A stretch of 64,000 bases of DNA from Nocardioides sp. zg-DK7169 (GCF_013155365.1 NZ_JABJRA010000004.1:62001-126000); one strand, 5' to 3'. Counted from the first letter of the stretch, positions 52,810 to 60,691 are shown. Notes: a model not told the origin generated them from the sequence alone. Numbers and translations: made by a program.

Positions 52810-52855
52810 ACACAACCGCCGCCCGGGAGGGCGGCCGATCAGAGGAAATCCCCCC

Positions 52856-53518
52856 ATGAGCTCCGCCACCCACCGCGCCGCCCGCCGTACCACCGCCCGC
52901 CGTACCACCGACCGCCGCTCGGCCGCCCGCCGCTCCACGGCGACCAAGATCGTGGCGTCGGTGGCACTGGTCGCCGGTGCCGCCTCGGTGGCCGGTCTCG
53001 GCACCTTCGGTGCGTTCACCTCGACGACGTCGGCCAGCCAGGACGTGGGGTCCGGCACCGTCAAGCTCGGCCCTACGGCGAGCAACATGAACATCGCGGC
53101 CGCCGGCCTGGTCCCGGGCGACACCGTGCAGCGCTCGGTGACCCTGACCCGTGAGACCGGCAGCCAGACCTTCGGGGCGGTCAAGCTCAGCACCACCGCC
53201 AACACCCAGAACATCCTCGTGAACGACGCCACCAACGGGCTCAAGATGACCGTCGAGCAGTGCCCCACGCCCTGGAGCACCTCGGGCAACGCCCTGACCT
53301 GCTCGAGCGCCCCCACCACGGTGATCGCCGCCCGCCCCGTCCTGGCCACCGGCATCGACCTGGCTGCGCCGCTGACCGCCCTGAACGGCGCCAGCGCGAC
53401 GTCCTTCCTGCGGGTCACCCTGCAGCTGCCCGCGACGGCCGGCAACGAGTTCCAGGGCCAGAACAACTCGCTGACCTTCACCTTCGACGCCCAGCAGCGC
53501 GGCAGCCAGGCCAAGTGA
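52856..53518 (+). CDS. Secreted TasA/camelysin-like protein 3 (SipW-type signal)
   Basis: A 220-residue paralogue with a longer, very basic N-region (RAARRTTARRTTDRRSAARRSTATK) before the hydrophobic core IVASVALVAGAASVAGLGTF and GAFTSTTSASQDVGSGTVKLG. The mature part carries VPGDTVQRSVTLTRETGSQTFGAVKLSTT, the Cys pair VEQCPTPW...LTCSS and FTFDAQQRGSQAK. It is the most Asn/Gln-rich and divergent of the four. The duplicated RRTTARRTTDRR motif might be an export-targeting variation. No clear terminator hairpin follows. Confidence 0.77.
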   Translation: MSSATHRAARRTTARRTTDRRSAARRSTATKIVASVALVAGAASVAGLGTFGAFTSTTSASQDVGSGTVKLGPTASNMNIAAAGLVPGDTVQRSVTLTRETGSQTFGAVKLSTTANTQNILVNDATNGLKMTVEQCPTPWSTSGNALTCSSAPTTVIAARPVLATGIDLAAPLTALNGASATSFLRVTLQLPATAGNEFQGQNNSLTFTFDAQQRGSQAK

Positions 53519-53574
53519 CGCCCCGGACGGGCGCGGCCGGCGGCTGGTCCGGCGTGCCACGTGCTTGTCGGTTC

Positions 53575-53653
53575 CTTGAGACAACCTGAGGCAACGCGAG
53601 GGGTTCCACCGGTCATGGCCTTGAAGCGCTGACGACAGAGTTCGAGACATCGA
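53575..53653 (+). promoter_or_regulatory. Conserved promoter cassette 4 (TasA-like gene 4)
   Basis: CTTGAG 53575, CTTGAA 53620, GACAGAGTTC 53634, CATCG 53648. It has the 45-bp inter-box spacing and the TGAGACAACC/TGAGGCAACG tandem of cassette 1. Confidence 0.72.
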
Positions 53654-53700
53654 GAGAACGCCGGCCGACATCAGGGCCGGCCACAACGGAGGAGAACCCG

Positions 53701-54321
53701 ATGCGCAAGATCACCCGTCCCGCCCGCCGTGCCACTGCGACCAAGGTCGTCGCCTCGGTCGCGCTGCTCGCGGGTGCGGCCTCGGTCGCCGGTCTCGGCA
53801 CCTTCGGTGCGTTCACCGACACCACCACGGCCGACCAGGACGTCGCCACGGGCACGGTCCGGCTCGGTGCCCTGGACTCGAGCATCAGCGAGCAGGTCAC
53901 CGGCCTGGTCCCCGGCGACTGGATCGAGCGCCCGGTCACCCTGACCCGGGCCCAGGACAGCGAGACCTTCGGGTCGCTCAAGCTCACCACCACGGTCACG
54001 GACATCAAGGGCGGCATGGGCGCGGCGGTGGACGGCCCGCAGCTCGCGGTCGACGCGTGCAGCGTCGCGTGGGTCCCGAAGAGCGAGGGGTCGAAGGAGC
54101 TCACCTGCCCGGCCGGGCCCGAGAGCGTCGTGACCGCGCGTCCGGTGCTCGGCAGCTTCTCGCTCAACGACGTGGTGCCCGCCCTGAACGAGGAGGCCGC
54201 CGTCGCCCACCTGCGCGTGACCCTCAAGCTCCCGGCCACCGCTGGTGAGGAGTTCAAGAACGCCAGCGCCAAGGTCAGGTTCACCTTCGACGCCGTGCAG
54301 CGCAACGGCCAGGCGGCCTGA
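53701..54321 (+). CDS. Secreted TasA/camelysin-like protein 4 (SipW-type signal)
   Basis: A 206-residue paralogue: signal MRKITRPARRATATKVVASVALLAGAASVAGLGTF-GAFTDTTTADQDVATGTVRLG, mature VPGDWIERPVTLTRAQDSETFGSLKLTTT, Cys pair VDACSVAW...LTCPAG, end VRFTFDAVQRNGQAA. RBS GGAGGAG. It is followed by a perfect 17-bp-stem hairpin and a tandem-repeat array, then the sipW-like gene. Four secreted paralogues in a row suggest a composite surface layer or fibre built of variant subunits (inference). Confidence 0.78.
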   Translation: MRKITRPARRATATKVVASVALLAGAASVAGLGTFGAFTDTTTADQDVATGTVRLGALDSSISEQVTGLVPGDWIERPVTLTRAQDSETFGSLKLTTTVTDIKGGMGAAVDGPQLAVDACSVAWVPKSEGSKELTCPAGPESVVTARPVLGSFSLNDVVPALNEEAAVAHLRVTLKLPATAGEEFKNASAKVRFTFDAVQRNGQAA

Positions 54322-54372
54322 GGCGGCACTCTCTGCCCCGGTCCTGTCGAGGCACGAGGCTCGCTGTCGTCA

Positions 54373-54410
54373 CGGCCCGGTCGTCCACCCGATGGTGGAC
54401 GACCGGGCCG
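54373..54410 (+). terminator. Perfect 17-bp hairpin terminator after TasA-like gene 4
   Basis: CGGCCCGGTCGTCCACC (54373-54389), loop CGAT, and GGTGGACGACCGGGCCG (54394-54410). Related in sequence to the hairpins after genes 1 and 2. Confidence 0.82.
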
Positions 54411-54433
54411 TTGCCGTTCTGCGGCGCAGCCTC

Positions 54434-54521
54434 GCGCAACCACGAGCGCCGACTCGCGCAACCACGAGCGCCGACTCGCGCAACCACGAGCGCCGACTCG
54501 CGCAACCACGAGCGCCGACTC
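54434..54521. repeat. Four 22-bp tandem repeats, inverted relative to 51708-51817
   Basis: The unit GCGCAACCACGAGCGCCGAC plus TC occurs four times without spacers. Its reverse complement closely matches the unit of the array downstream of gene 1, so the two arrays face each other around genes 2-4. Confidence 0.87.
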
Positions 54522-54560
54522 GGCGGGTGGTGCGGCCTGCGGCCTGTGGCTTGCGGGTTC

Positions 54561-54628
54561 CTTGAGGAAAAGGGCCGGGTCAGGAGGGTCCGGGCTTGAG
54601 GTCGCCACGGCAGAGTTCTGTCCATCGG
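54561..54628 (+). promoter_or_regulatory. Conserved promoter cassette 5 (signal peptidase gene)
   Basis: CTTGAG 54561, CTTGAG 54595, GGCAGAGTTC 54609, CATCG 54623. The same offsets as for the TasA-like genes tie the peptidase to the same regulon. Confidence 0.72.
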
Positions 54629-54702
54629 GGGAGCACGAACCCCGCAGCACCCCGGCTGAAGCAAGCAGTTCCCACCCAGCGCCACGTTCCAGGAGGTACG
54701 CC

Positions 54703-55353
54703 GTGAGCACGATCGCACCGGTCCAGCCCGGCCGCCACCGGAGCACCGAGCGCCCGCCGACCGCGCGGAGCGAGGTCCCCGCGCGTCACGAGGCCGGCTC
54801 GCGCGCCGGCCGCCTGGGCCGTGGGCTGCGCCGCGCGGGCAGCGTCCTCGTGACCACGGTGCTGGTGGTGGCGATGGCGGGGTTCCTGTTCCTCGCGATC
54901 GGCCCGCACCTGCTGGGCTACCGCACCTCCACGATGCTCACCGGCAGCATGGAGCCGATGATCGCGCCGGGCGACGTCGTGGTCACCAAGCCGGTGCCCG
55001 CCACGGAGATCGAGGTCGGCGACGTGGTGACCTACCGCATCCCGGTCGACGACCACCGCATCGAGACGCACCGTGTCGTCGAGGTCAGCACCGCCGACGG
55101 CGAGGTGACGATCCGCACCAAGGGCGACGCCAACAAGGGCGTGGACCCGTGGACCGCCGTCGTCGAGGGCGACACGATGTATGAGGTCCAGGCCGTGGTG
55201 CCGTACGTCGGCAAGGCGATCCGGGCGCTGCACAACCCCTGGGTCAGCAAGGGGGTGCTGTGGATCGCCGTGGGCGGGATGATCGTGCTCGGGTTCCTGC
55301 AGATCTGGGGCCGCACCGAGGACGACGAGGACGACGAGGCCGAGACCTCGTGA
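54703..55353 (+). CDS. sipW: Signal peptidase I, SipW/ER-type
   Basis: A 216-residue membrane peptidase. A cytosolic basic N-terminus precedes TM1 (LVTTVLVVAMAGFLFLAIGPHLL, about residues 50-72). Box B is TSTMLTGSMEPMIAPGD with the catalytic Ser. Box D is ETHRVVEV with His where P-type enzymes have Lys, and Box E is TKGDANKGVDPW. This is the ER/SipW class, which in Bacillus processes TasA and TapA. A second TM (GVLWIAVGGMIVLGFLQIW) and an acidic tail close the protein. GTG 54703 follows AGGAGGT. Located directly behind four proteins with SipW-type signals. Confidence 0.92.
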   Translation: MSTIAPVQPGRHRSTERPPTARSEVPARHEAGSRAGRLGRGLRRAGSVLVTTVLVVAMAGFLFLAIGPHLLGYRTSTMLTGSMEPMIAPGDVVVTKPVPATEIEVGDVVTYRIPVDDHRIETHRVVEVSTADGEVTIRTKGDANKGVDPWTAVVEGDTMYEVQAVVPYVGKAIRALHNPWVSKGVLWIAVGGMIVLGFLQIWGRTEDDEDDEAETS

Positions 55354-55718
55354 CCGTCATGGACGGGCTGGCGCTGGACGTCTCCGTCCTGGAGGGCCTC
55401 GCCGAGGACCTGGCCGACCGGGCGTTCGTCGCCTCGCTGGCGGAGCGGTTCGAGGCCCTGCTGGACCCTCGCCTGGCGCGGATCGCCTCGGCGCTGGAGA
55501 CCGGGGACGCCGAGGCGGCGATGGACTCCACGCTGAGCCTGAAGGCCTCGGCCGCGACCATCGGTGCCCGGGAGCTGCTCGACCTGGCGGTCCGCGTCGA
55601 GGACGCCGTGCGTGCCCACGACCCCGCTCGGGCGCTGGCCGAGCTGCCCAGGCTGTACGCCGCGACGCGCGGCTTCCGCAGCGCGCTGGCCGACTACCTC
55701 GGCCGCGAGCGCGACTGA
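55350..55718 (+). CDS. Hpt-like protein lacking the phospho-acceptor histidine
   Basis: A 122-residue all-helical protein, overlapping sipW by 4 nt (GTGA). FVASLAERFEALLDPRLARIASALETGDAEAAMDSTLSLKASAATIGARELLDLAVRVEDAV follows the Hpt pattern (AHxLKGSAxxxGAxxLxxLAxxLE). The position of the reactive His reads L/S (TLSLKAS). It may be a non-phosphorylatable adaptor that binds the response regulator encoded convergently next door. A plain helical bundle with chance similarity is the alternative. Confidence 0.68.
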   Translation: MTVMDGLALDVSVLEGLAEDLADRAFVASLAERFEALLDPRLARIASALETGDAEAAMDSTLSLKASAATIGARELLDLAVRVEDAVRAHDPARALAELPRLYAATRGFRSALADYLGRERD

Positions 55719-55734
55719 GGGGAGCGGTCCGCGC

Positions 55735-56490
55735 TCAGACCGGGGACTCCATGCGGTAGCCGACGCCGCGCACGGTCCGCACGAACTTGGTCGCCTTGTC
55801 CTCGCCGAGCTTGCGGCGCAGGTTGCCGATGTGGACCTCCACGAGGTGGGTGTCGGAAGCCCACTCGGTGTCCCACACCGAGCGCAGCAGCGCCTCGCGG
55901 GTCCAGACCCGCGCCGGCGTGCGCATCAGCTCGGTCAGCAGGTCGAACTCGGTCCGGGTGAGCGCCAGCTCCTGGCCGTCGCGGAACGCCCGGCGCCCGT
56001 CGACGTCGACGCGCAGCAGGCCGTGCTGCAGCACCTCGTGGTCGGTGCCGCCCGGAAGCGTGACGGGGGCGGCGTCCGCGGTCGCGGCTCCCGGCCCGCG
56101 GCGCGGCCGGCGGAACATCGCGTTGACGCGCGCCTTGAGCTCGTGGACGTCGAAGGGCTTGGAGATGAAGTCGTCGGCGCCGGTCTCGAGCCCGATCAGG
56201 CGGTCGATCTGCTCGTCGCGCGCGGTGATCATGACGACGTAGGCGTCGCTGAACTCGCGGATGCGCCGGCAGGTCTCGATGCCGTCGATGCCCGGCAGCC
56301 CCAGGTCGAGGGTGATCAGGTCGGGGTCGAGCTCACGGGCGCGCTCGACGCCCTCCGTCCCGGACCCCACGGCGGCCACGACGAACCCCTGGGTGGAGAG
56401 GGTGAACTCGATCAAGGACCGGATGTCCTCGTCGTCCTCGACCACCAGTGCCTGACGTTCTGCCCCCGAAACGCTGACCATTTGCCACAT
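55735..56490 (-). CDS. OmpR-family response regulator of the TasA-like locus
   Basis: A 251-residue regulator. Receiver domain: QALVVEDDEDIRSLIEFTL, phospho-acceptor Asp in LDPDLITLDLGLPGIDG (near residue 60), Thr in VMITARDEQ and Lys in ADDFISKPF. The C-terminal winged helix has LTRTEFDLLTELMRTPARVWTREALLRSVW and THLVEVHIGNLRRKLG...VRTVRGVGYRM. No kinase is adjacent. Its start lies 10 bp from a run of CTTGAG repeats shared with the six promoters, so it is the best candidate activator of the locus and of itself. Confidence 0.9.
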   Translation of the reverse strand: MWQMVSVSGAERQALVVEDDEDIRSLIEFTLSTQGFVVAAVGSGTEGVERARELDPDLITLDLGLPGIDGIETCRRIREFSDAYVVMITARDEQIDRLIGLETGADDFISKPFDVHELKARVNAMFRRPRRGPGAATADAAPVTLPGGTDHEVLQHGLLRVDVDGRRAFRDGQELALTRTEFDLLTELMRTPARVWTREALLRSVWDTEWASDTHLVEVHIGNLRRKLGEDKATKFVRTVRGVGYRMESPV

Positions 56491-56500
56491 GGTGCCAGAC

Positions 56501-56565
56501 CTTGAGAATTACTTGAGGCCGACCCTCGGGCGACTTGAGACGCATCCATGAGACTGGGTCCAACG
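56501..56565 (+). promoter_or_regulatory. Promoter cassette 6 with three CTTGAG boxes
   Basis: CTTGAG at 56501, 56512 and 56534 (steps of 11 and 22 bp), the 11-bp phasing usual for OmpR-family dimers on direct repeats. GAGACT (56550-56555) occupies the place of CAGAGT in the other cassettes, and CAACG (56561) the place of CATCG. It lies between the divergent regulator and the fifth secreted-protein gene. Confidence 0.65.
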
Positions 56566-56608
56566 CCGGCGTTCTCGCAGGCGCACCACGCTGCCGAGAG
56601 AGGTGACC

Positions 56609-57103
56609 ATGAGCCCGCTGACCGACCGCCTGCGCCGCGCGACGACGCTCGTCCTGGTCGTCCTCGCGCTGGTCCTCGGCCCGCAGCTGGCCTTCGCCAC
56701 GTTCGGCTCCTCGGCGCCGGCGCAGAAGCTCCAGGTCGGTACGGCGACCATGGCGGCGCCCACCAACGTGACCGGCACCTACTCGTGTGGTGGTGGCTTC
56801 TTGCCGTTGCCGGTACAGCCGACCGTGAACGTCACCGGCCTCGTCGACAACGGACCTGACCGACCGAGGAGCTACGTCTACACGCTCGCGCGGCGGGACG
56901 GGAGCAACCCGCCAGTGATCGTCCAGTCTTCACAGGCGCCTTCGCGGGCCACACCGGTGGTGCTGCGGGATCCGTCGCCGCGGCCCTTCATCGCCACGTG
57001 GTACCTGACCGTCACCGTCAAGCTGGCCAGTGGCTGGGAGAGCCCCGCATCCACGACGACGGAAATCACCTGCGCCACGGCGTGGGGCTCCGGGAGCCTC
57101 TGA
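56609..57103 (+). CDS. Secreted protein of the TasA-like locus
   Basis: A 164-residue protein with signal peptide (ATTLVLVVLALVLGPQLAFA) followed by TFGSSAPAQKLQVGTATMAAPTNV, again a short SipW-like pattern. The mature part resembles a single Ig/fibronectin-III-like beta domain with two cysteines (YSCGGG, EITCATAW). ATG 56609 is preferred over GTG 56603 because GAGAGG lies 6 nt upstream. It has the same promoter type as the four paralogues, so it may be a minor or anchoring component. Confidence 0.7.
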   Translation: MSPLTDRLRRATTLVLVVLALVLGPQLAFATFGSSAPAQKLQVGTATMAAPTNVTGTYSCGGGFLPLPVQPTVNVTGLVDNGPDRPRSYVYTLARRDGSNPPVIVQSSQAPSRATPVVLRDPSPRPFIATWYLTVTVKLASGWESPASTTTEITCATAWGSGSL

Positions 57104-57227
57104 CCCCCGCCGGCCGGCGCTCAGTCCATCCCCGGGATAACGGACTGGGACGCCGTCCAGCTGACAGGGTGTCTGGACCAAGATGCCCGGGGCCGTAGGC
57201 CGTCAAACCCGGGCGGTTGCCGCCAAC

Positions 57228-58682
57228 TCAGCGGGAGACGTCGGCCAGCAGGGCCGGCAGCACGTGCAGCTCCAGGAGCGGCGCGAGCGGGACCTCCGCG
57301 GCGGCCGGGTCGATCCAGCGGGCCTCGGCGATCTCGGCGGCCGCGACGGGGGTGTCGGTGGAGCTGGCGGTGTAGATCGTCGACTCCACGATCGCGCCCG
57401 GCTCGTTGGCGGCCGGTGCCTCGAAGCGCCCGAGCTCGCGGACGTCGGTGAGCTCGAGGCCGACCTCCTCGCGGGTCTCGCGGATCCCGGCGGCGAGCGG
57501 GGACTCGCCCGGTTCGAGCTTGCCGCCGGGGAGCTGGAAGAGCCGGCTGGTCGCCTTGCGTACGACGAGCAGGTGCCCGCGCTCGTCGCGCACGCACACA
57601 CCGGCGACGACGATCCGCTCCTGCCCAGCCGGGGGAGCCGGAGCGTGAGCCGGAGCAGCGGCAGGCGGCTCGGTGAGCACCCGCAGCGCCAGCGCGGTGG
57701 TGGAGCCGACGCCGAGGAAGTCGACGACCCGCGCGACCCGGTCGTGGTCGAGGGGGAGCAGCCCGCGCGAGCCCGGCACGTCGGGGGTGAGCCCGAGGTC
57801 GAGGTCGGTGCGGCCGGACATGATCGCGAGGTTGAAGTGGTAGCGCTCGCGGGCGCCCGGCGCGCTGAGCCGCTTGAGCAGGGTGGCCCCGACCCGGCGC
57901 AGGCCGTGCTCCTCGCAGTAGGAGTCCAAGGTGGCGACCAGGTTCGCGCCGCCGCAGTGGTCGATGTCGGCCCAGACCGCCTGCATCGAGCCCATCTGCG
58001 AGAGCAGCAGGGGAGCGGTCTTCTCGCCGATGCCCGGTACGCCGGGGAGGTTGTCGCTCGCGTCCCCGCGCAGCGCCGCGAAGTCGAGGTAGTGGTGGGC
58101 CTCCACGCCGTACAGCGCCTTGAGCCGGCGCGGGTTCAGCAGCGGCGAGGCGGAGATGCCGCCGTTGATCAGCCGCAGCACCTCGGTGTGCTCGCTGATG
58201 TGGGCGAAGGAGTCGCGGTCGGAGGTGATCAGCACGCAGCGCCAGTCGTGGGCCACGGCCCAGGCGGCGGCGGAGGCGTTGACGTCGTCGGCCTCGAGCC
58301 CGGGGGGCGTCAGCGTCAGGAAGCCCATCGCGTCCAGCAGCGCACCCGCGCGGTCGAGCTGGTCGACGAGGGTGGCGTCCTTCGCGGCGCGCCCGGCCTT
58401 GTAGCTGGGGTAGAACCGCTCGCGCTGTGAGGTCACCCGGTCGTCGAGCCCGAAGATCAGCGCGTCCGGCGCGAACAGATCGATGGCCTCGAGGATCTGG
58501 CGCAGCATCCCGTGCAGCGCCCAGGCAGGGCGGCCGTGCCGGTCGCGCATGTCGGTGTGTGCGCGAGCGTGGTGGTTGCGGTGCAGCAGCGAGGGCGCGT
58601 CCACCGCGAGCAGCAGGCGCCGCTCCCCGGGGTCAGGCGCCACGGACGCGGTGCTCTGGGCGGAGGACGGGACGGTGTGCAT
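57228..58682 (-). CDS. 5'-3' exonuclease (PIN/FEN-like) fused to NUDIX hydrolase
   Basis: A 484-residue fusion. Residues about 20-330 match the 5' nuclease domain of DNA polymerase I: LLLAVDAPSLLHRNHHA, IFGLDDRVTSQRERFYPSYKAGR, PPGLEADDVNASAAAWA, LITSDRDSFAHI and the H3TH ALRGDASDNLPGVPGIGEKTA. Residues about 360-484 are a NUDIX domain with the full box GX5EX7REUXEEXGU (GGKLEPGES...RETREEVGL). It may couple flap or RNA-primer removal with hydrolysis of damaged or released nucleotides. The family-A polymerase of this strain at 5080-6750 lacks a 5' nuclease, so this could partner it. Confidence 0.9.
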   Translation of the reverse strand: MHTVPSSAQSTASVAPDPGERRLLLAVDAPSLLHRNHHARAHTDMRDRHGRPAWALHGMLRQILEAIDLFAPDALIFGLDDRVTSQRERFYPSYKAGRAAKDATLVDQLDRAGALLDAMGFLTLTPPGLEADDVNASAAAWAVAHDWRCVLITSDRDSFAHISEHTEVLRLINGGISASPLLNPRRLKALYGVEAHHYLDFAALRGDASDNLPGVPGIGEKTAPLLLSQMGSMQAVWADIDHCGGANLVATLDSYCEEHGLRRVGATLLKRLSAPGARERYHFNLAIMSGRTDLDLGLTPDVPGSRGLLPLDHDRVARVVDFLGVGSTTALALRVLTEPPAAAPAHAPAPPAGQERIVVAGVCVRDERGHLLVVRKATSRLFQLPGGKLEPGESPLAAGIRETREEVGLELTDVRELGRFEAPAANEPGAIVESTIYTASSTDTPVAAAEIAEARWIDPAAAEVPLAPLLELHVLPALLADVSR

Positions 58683-58786
58683 GGCCGCTCGTACCTTACG
58701 TGCTCGCGCCCCCACGGGCCTTGTCGGTGACGTGCGTCACGTGGTCTGCTGTGCCGGCCCGTCCCCCCTCAGAAGGAGCCCCGCAC

Positions 58787-60025
58787 GTGTCGAACCGTCT
58801 CGGGAGGATGGTGGCCGCCACGGCGGCGGCCGTCCTGGTCCCCCTCGCCGCCCTGCCCGTCGCCGCAGGCACCGCCGCCGCCCAGCCCGCCGAGGAGGAG
58901 CTGCCCGCCTTCTACCGGGCGCCGGCCACCCTGCCGGCTGCGAACGGCGACCTGGTGCGCAGCGAGCCGATGCGCTTCACGCTCGACCCGGCCGGCGCCT
59001 CGCGCGTCGCGGTCACCGCCACCCGCGTGCTCTACCGCTCCACCGACCGCACCGGGACCCCGCACGCGGTCTCGGGCAGCGTGCTGGTCCCGCGGGCCCC
59101 GTGGATCGGACCGGGGAAGCGCCCGGTGATCGGGTACGCCGCGGGCACCCAGGGGATCGGCGACACCTGCGCGCCGTCGCGCCAGCTCAGCGAGGGCTTC
59201 GAGTACGAGAGCCTGTTCATGACCGGCATGCTCGCCCGGGGCTGGGCGATCGCGCTGACCGACTACGAGGGCCTCGGCACCGCCGGAATGCACACCTACA
59301 TGGACCGCGAATCCCAGGGCCGTGCGGTCCTCGACGCGGTCCGTGCCGCGCAGCGCCTGCCCGGCTCGGGCGTGACCGGCGCCCACCCGGTCGGCCTCTA
59401 CGGCTACTCCCAGGGCGGCGCCGCCGCCGCGTCGGCGGCCGAGCTCGCCTCGTCGTACGCCCCGGAGCTCCGGGTCAAGGGCACCGTCGCCGGCGCGGCA
59501 CCAGCCGACCTGACCCAGCTGCCGGGCGCCATCGACGACAGCCTGTTCTCGGAGTTCAGCTGGTACGCCATCGCCGGGCTCACCGCGAGCTACGACGTCG
59601 ACTTCGAGCCGTACCTCAACAACGCCGGTCGGGAGATGTACGCCGAGATGGCCGACAACTGCGTCTTCGACCTCTTCGGCAGCGCCTTCACCAGCTCCGC
59701 CGACTACACCGCGGACGGCGCCTCGCTGGCCCAGCTGATCACCCGGGAGCCGTTCCGCACCATGATCGACGACCAGCGGATCGGGCGGCGCACGCCGTCC
59801 GCGCCGGTGCTCATCACCCACAGTCGCCTCGACGACGTGGTCCCGTTCGCTGTGGGCGAACAGCTCGTGCGCGACTGGTGCGCACGCGGCGCGACGGTGC
59901 GGTTCAGCCCCAACGTCACCCCGCTGCACGTCGGCGGGATGCTGAACAACGCCACCGAGGTCTATGCGTTTCTCGAGGCACGGTTCGCCTCGCTCCCGGC
60001 TCTCTCCTCGTGCCGGCGCCTGTGA
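58787..60025 (+). CDS. Secreted lipase (LIP family)
   Basis: A 412-residue secreted alpha/beta hydrolase. GTG start after GAAGGAG; signal peptide MVAATAAAVLVPLAALPVAAGTAAA. LIP-family features: VIGYAAGTQGIGDTCAPSRQL, LTDYEGLGTAGMHTYM, nucleophile elbow GYSQGGAAA (Ser near residue 206), acid in THSRLDDVVPF and His in TPLHVGGML. Two late cysteines may form a disulfide. It probably hydrolyses acylglycerols or esters outside the cell. Confidence 0.9.
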   Translation: MSNRLGRMVAATAAAVLVPLAALPVAAGTAAAQPAEEELPAFYRAPATLPAANGDLVRSEPMRFTLDPAGASRVAVTATRVLYRSTDRTGTPHAVSGSVLVPRAPWIGPGKRPVIGYAAGTQGIGDTCAPSRQLSEGFEYESLFMTGMLARGWAIALTDYEGLGTAGMHTYMDRESQGRAVLDAVRAAQRLPGSGVTGAHPVGLYGYSQGGAAAASAAELASSYAPELRVKGTVAGAAPADLTQLPGAIDDSLFSEFSWYAIAGLTASYDVDFEPYLNNAGREMYAEMADNCVFDLFGSAFTSSADYTADGASLAQLITREPFRTMIDDQRIGRRTPSAPVLITHSRLDDVVPFAVGEQLVRDWCARGATVRFSPNVTPLHVGGMLNNATEVYAFLEARFASLPALSSCRRL

Positions 60026-60073
60026 CACCTCGGTGAGGTCTGCCCGCTGAGCCCCGCCTGTGAGACTGGGGCC

Positions 60074-60691
60074 GTGGAGATCATCGACGCAGACCCTGCC
60101 CGCCGGACGGCGGTCGTCAGCCTCCTGGAGCGCTCGTTTCCTCCGGAGCTGCTGGCGCCGCCGTCCGAGCGGGGGACGGAGCTCGGGTCGGACGTACGCC
60201 GGGTGCGGGTCGCCCTCGACGGCGACCGGGTGGTCGGCTGCGCGGTCCTGCGTCGGCTGCCGCTGGCGGCCACCTGCCTGGAGTACCTCGCGGTGGACCC
60301 CGACACACGCTCCGGCGGCGTCGGGCGCGCTCTCCTCGACGACGCCGTGGCGCTGGCGGCGGAGGCCGGTGGCGACTGGCTGGTGCTCGAGGTCGAGCCC
60401 GTGGACAGCGCCACCGCGGACCCCGACCACGGCGACCCGGCGCGCCGGATGCGGTTCTACGAGCGCGCCGGGGCGTTCGCCGCCTGCACCGGGTACGGCG
60501 CGCCCGACCTGGCGGCGGGCACCGGCATCGTCGACCTCGAGCTCCTCGTGATCGCGGCACGCCCCGGGGCCTCGGGCCCGACGATGAGCCAGGTCGTCGA
60601 CTGGACCCGCGCCCTGTGGGGCCCCGACGGCTACGGCCGGGCCGCGGACGACCCGGACCTGCGCGCGGTGCTCGCCCGGCTCGGCTACTGA
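60074..60691 (+). CDS. GNAT-family N-acetyltransferase
   Basis: A 205-residue protein. Its core LEYLAVDPDTRSGGVGRALLDDAVALAAEAGGDWLVLEVEP contains the acetyl-CoA loop (R-S-G-G-V-G). MRFYERAGAF follows. The C-terminal 50 residues (VVDWTRALWGPDGYGR) extend beyond the fold. GTG 60074 lies 6 nt after GAGACT, consistent with leaderless expression. The substrate is unknown. Confidence 0.83.
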   Translation: MEIIDADPARRTAVVSLLERSFPPELLAPPSERGTELGSDVRRVRVALDGDRVVGCAVLRRLPLAATCLEYLAVDPDTRSGGVGRALLDDAVALAAEAGGDWLVLEVEPVDSATADPDHGDPARRMRFYERAGAFAACTGYGAPDLAAGTGIVDLELLVIAARPGASGPTMSQVVDWTRALWGPDGYGRAADDPDLRAVLARLGY

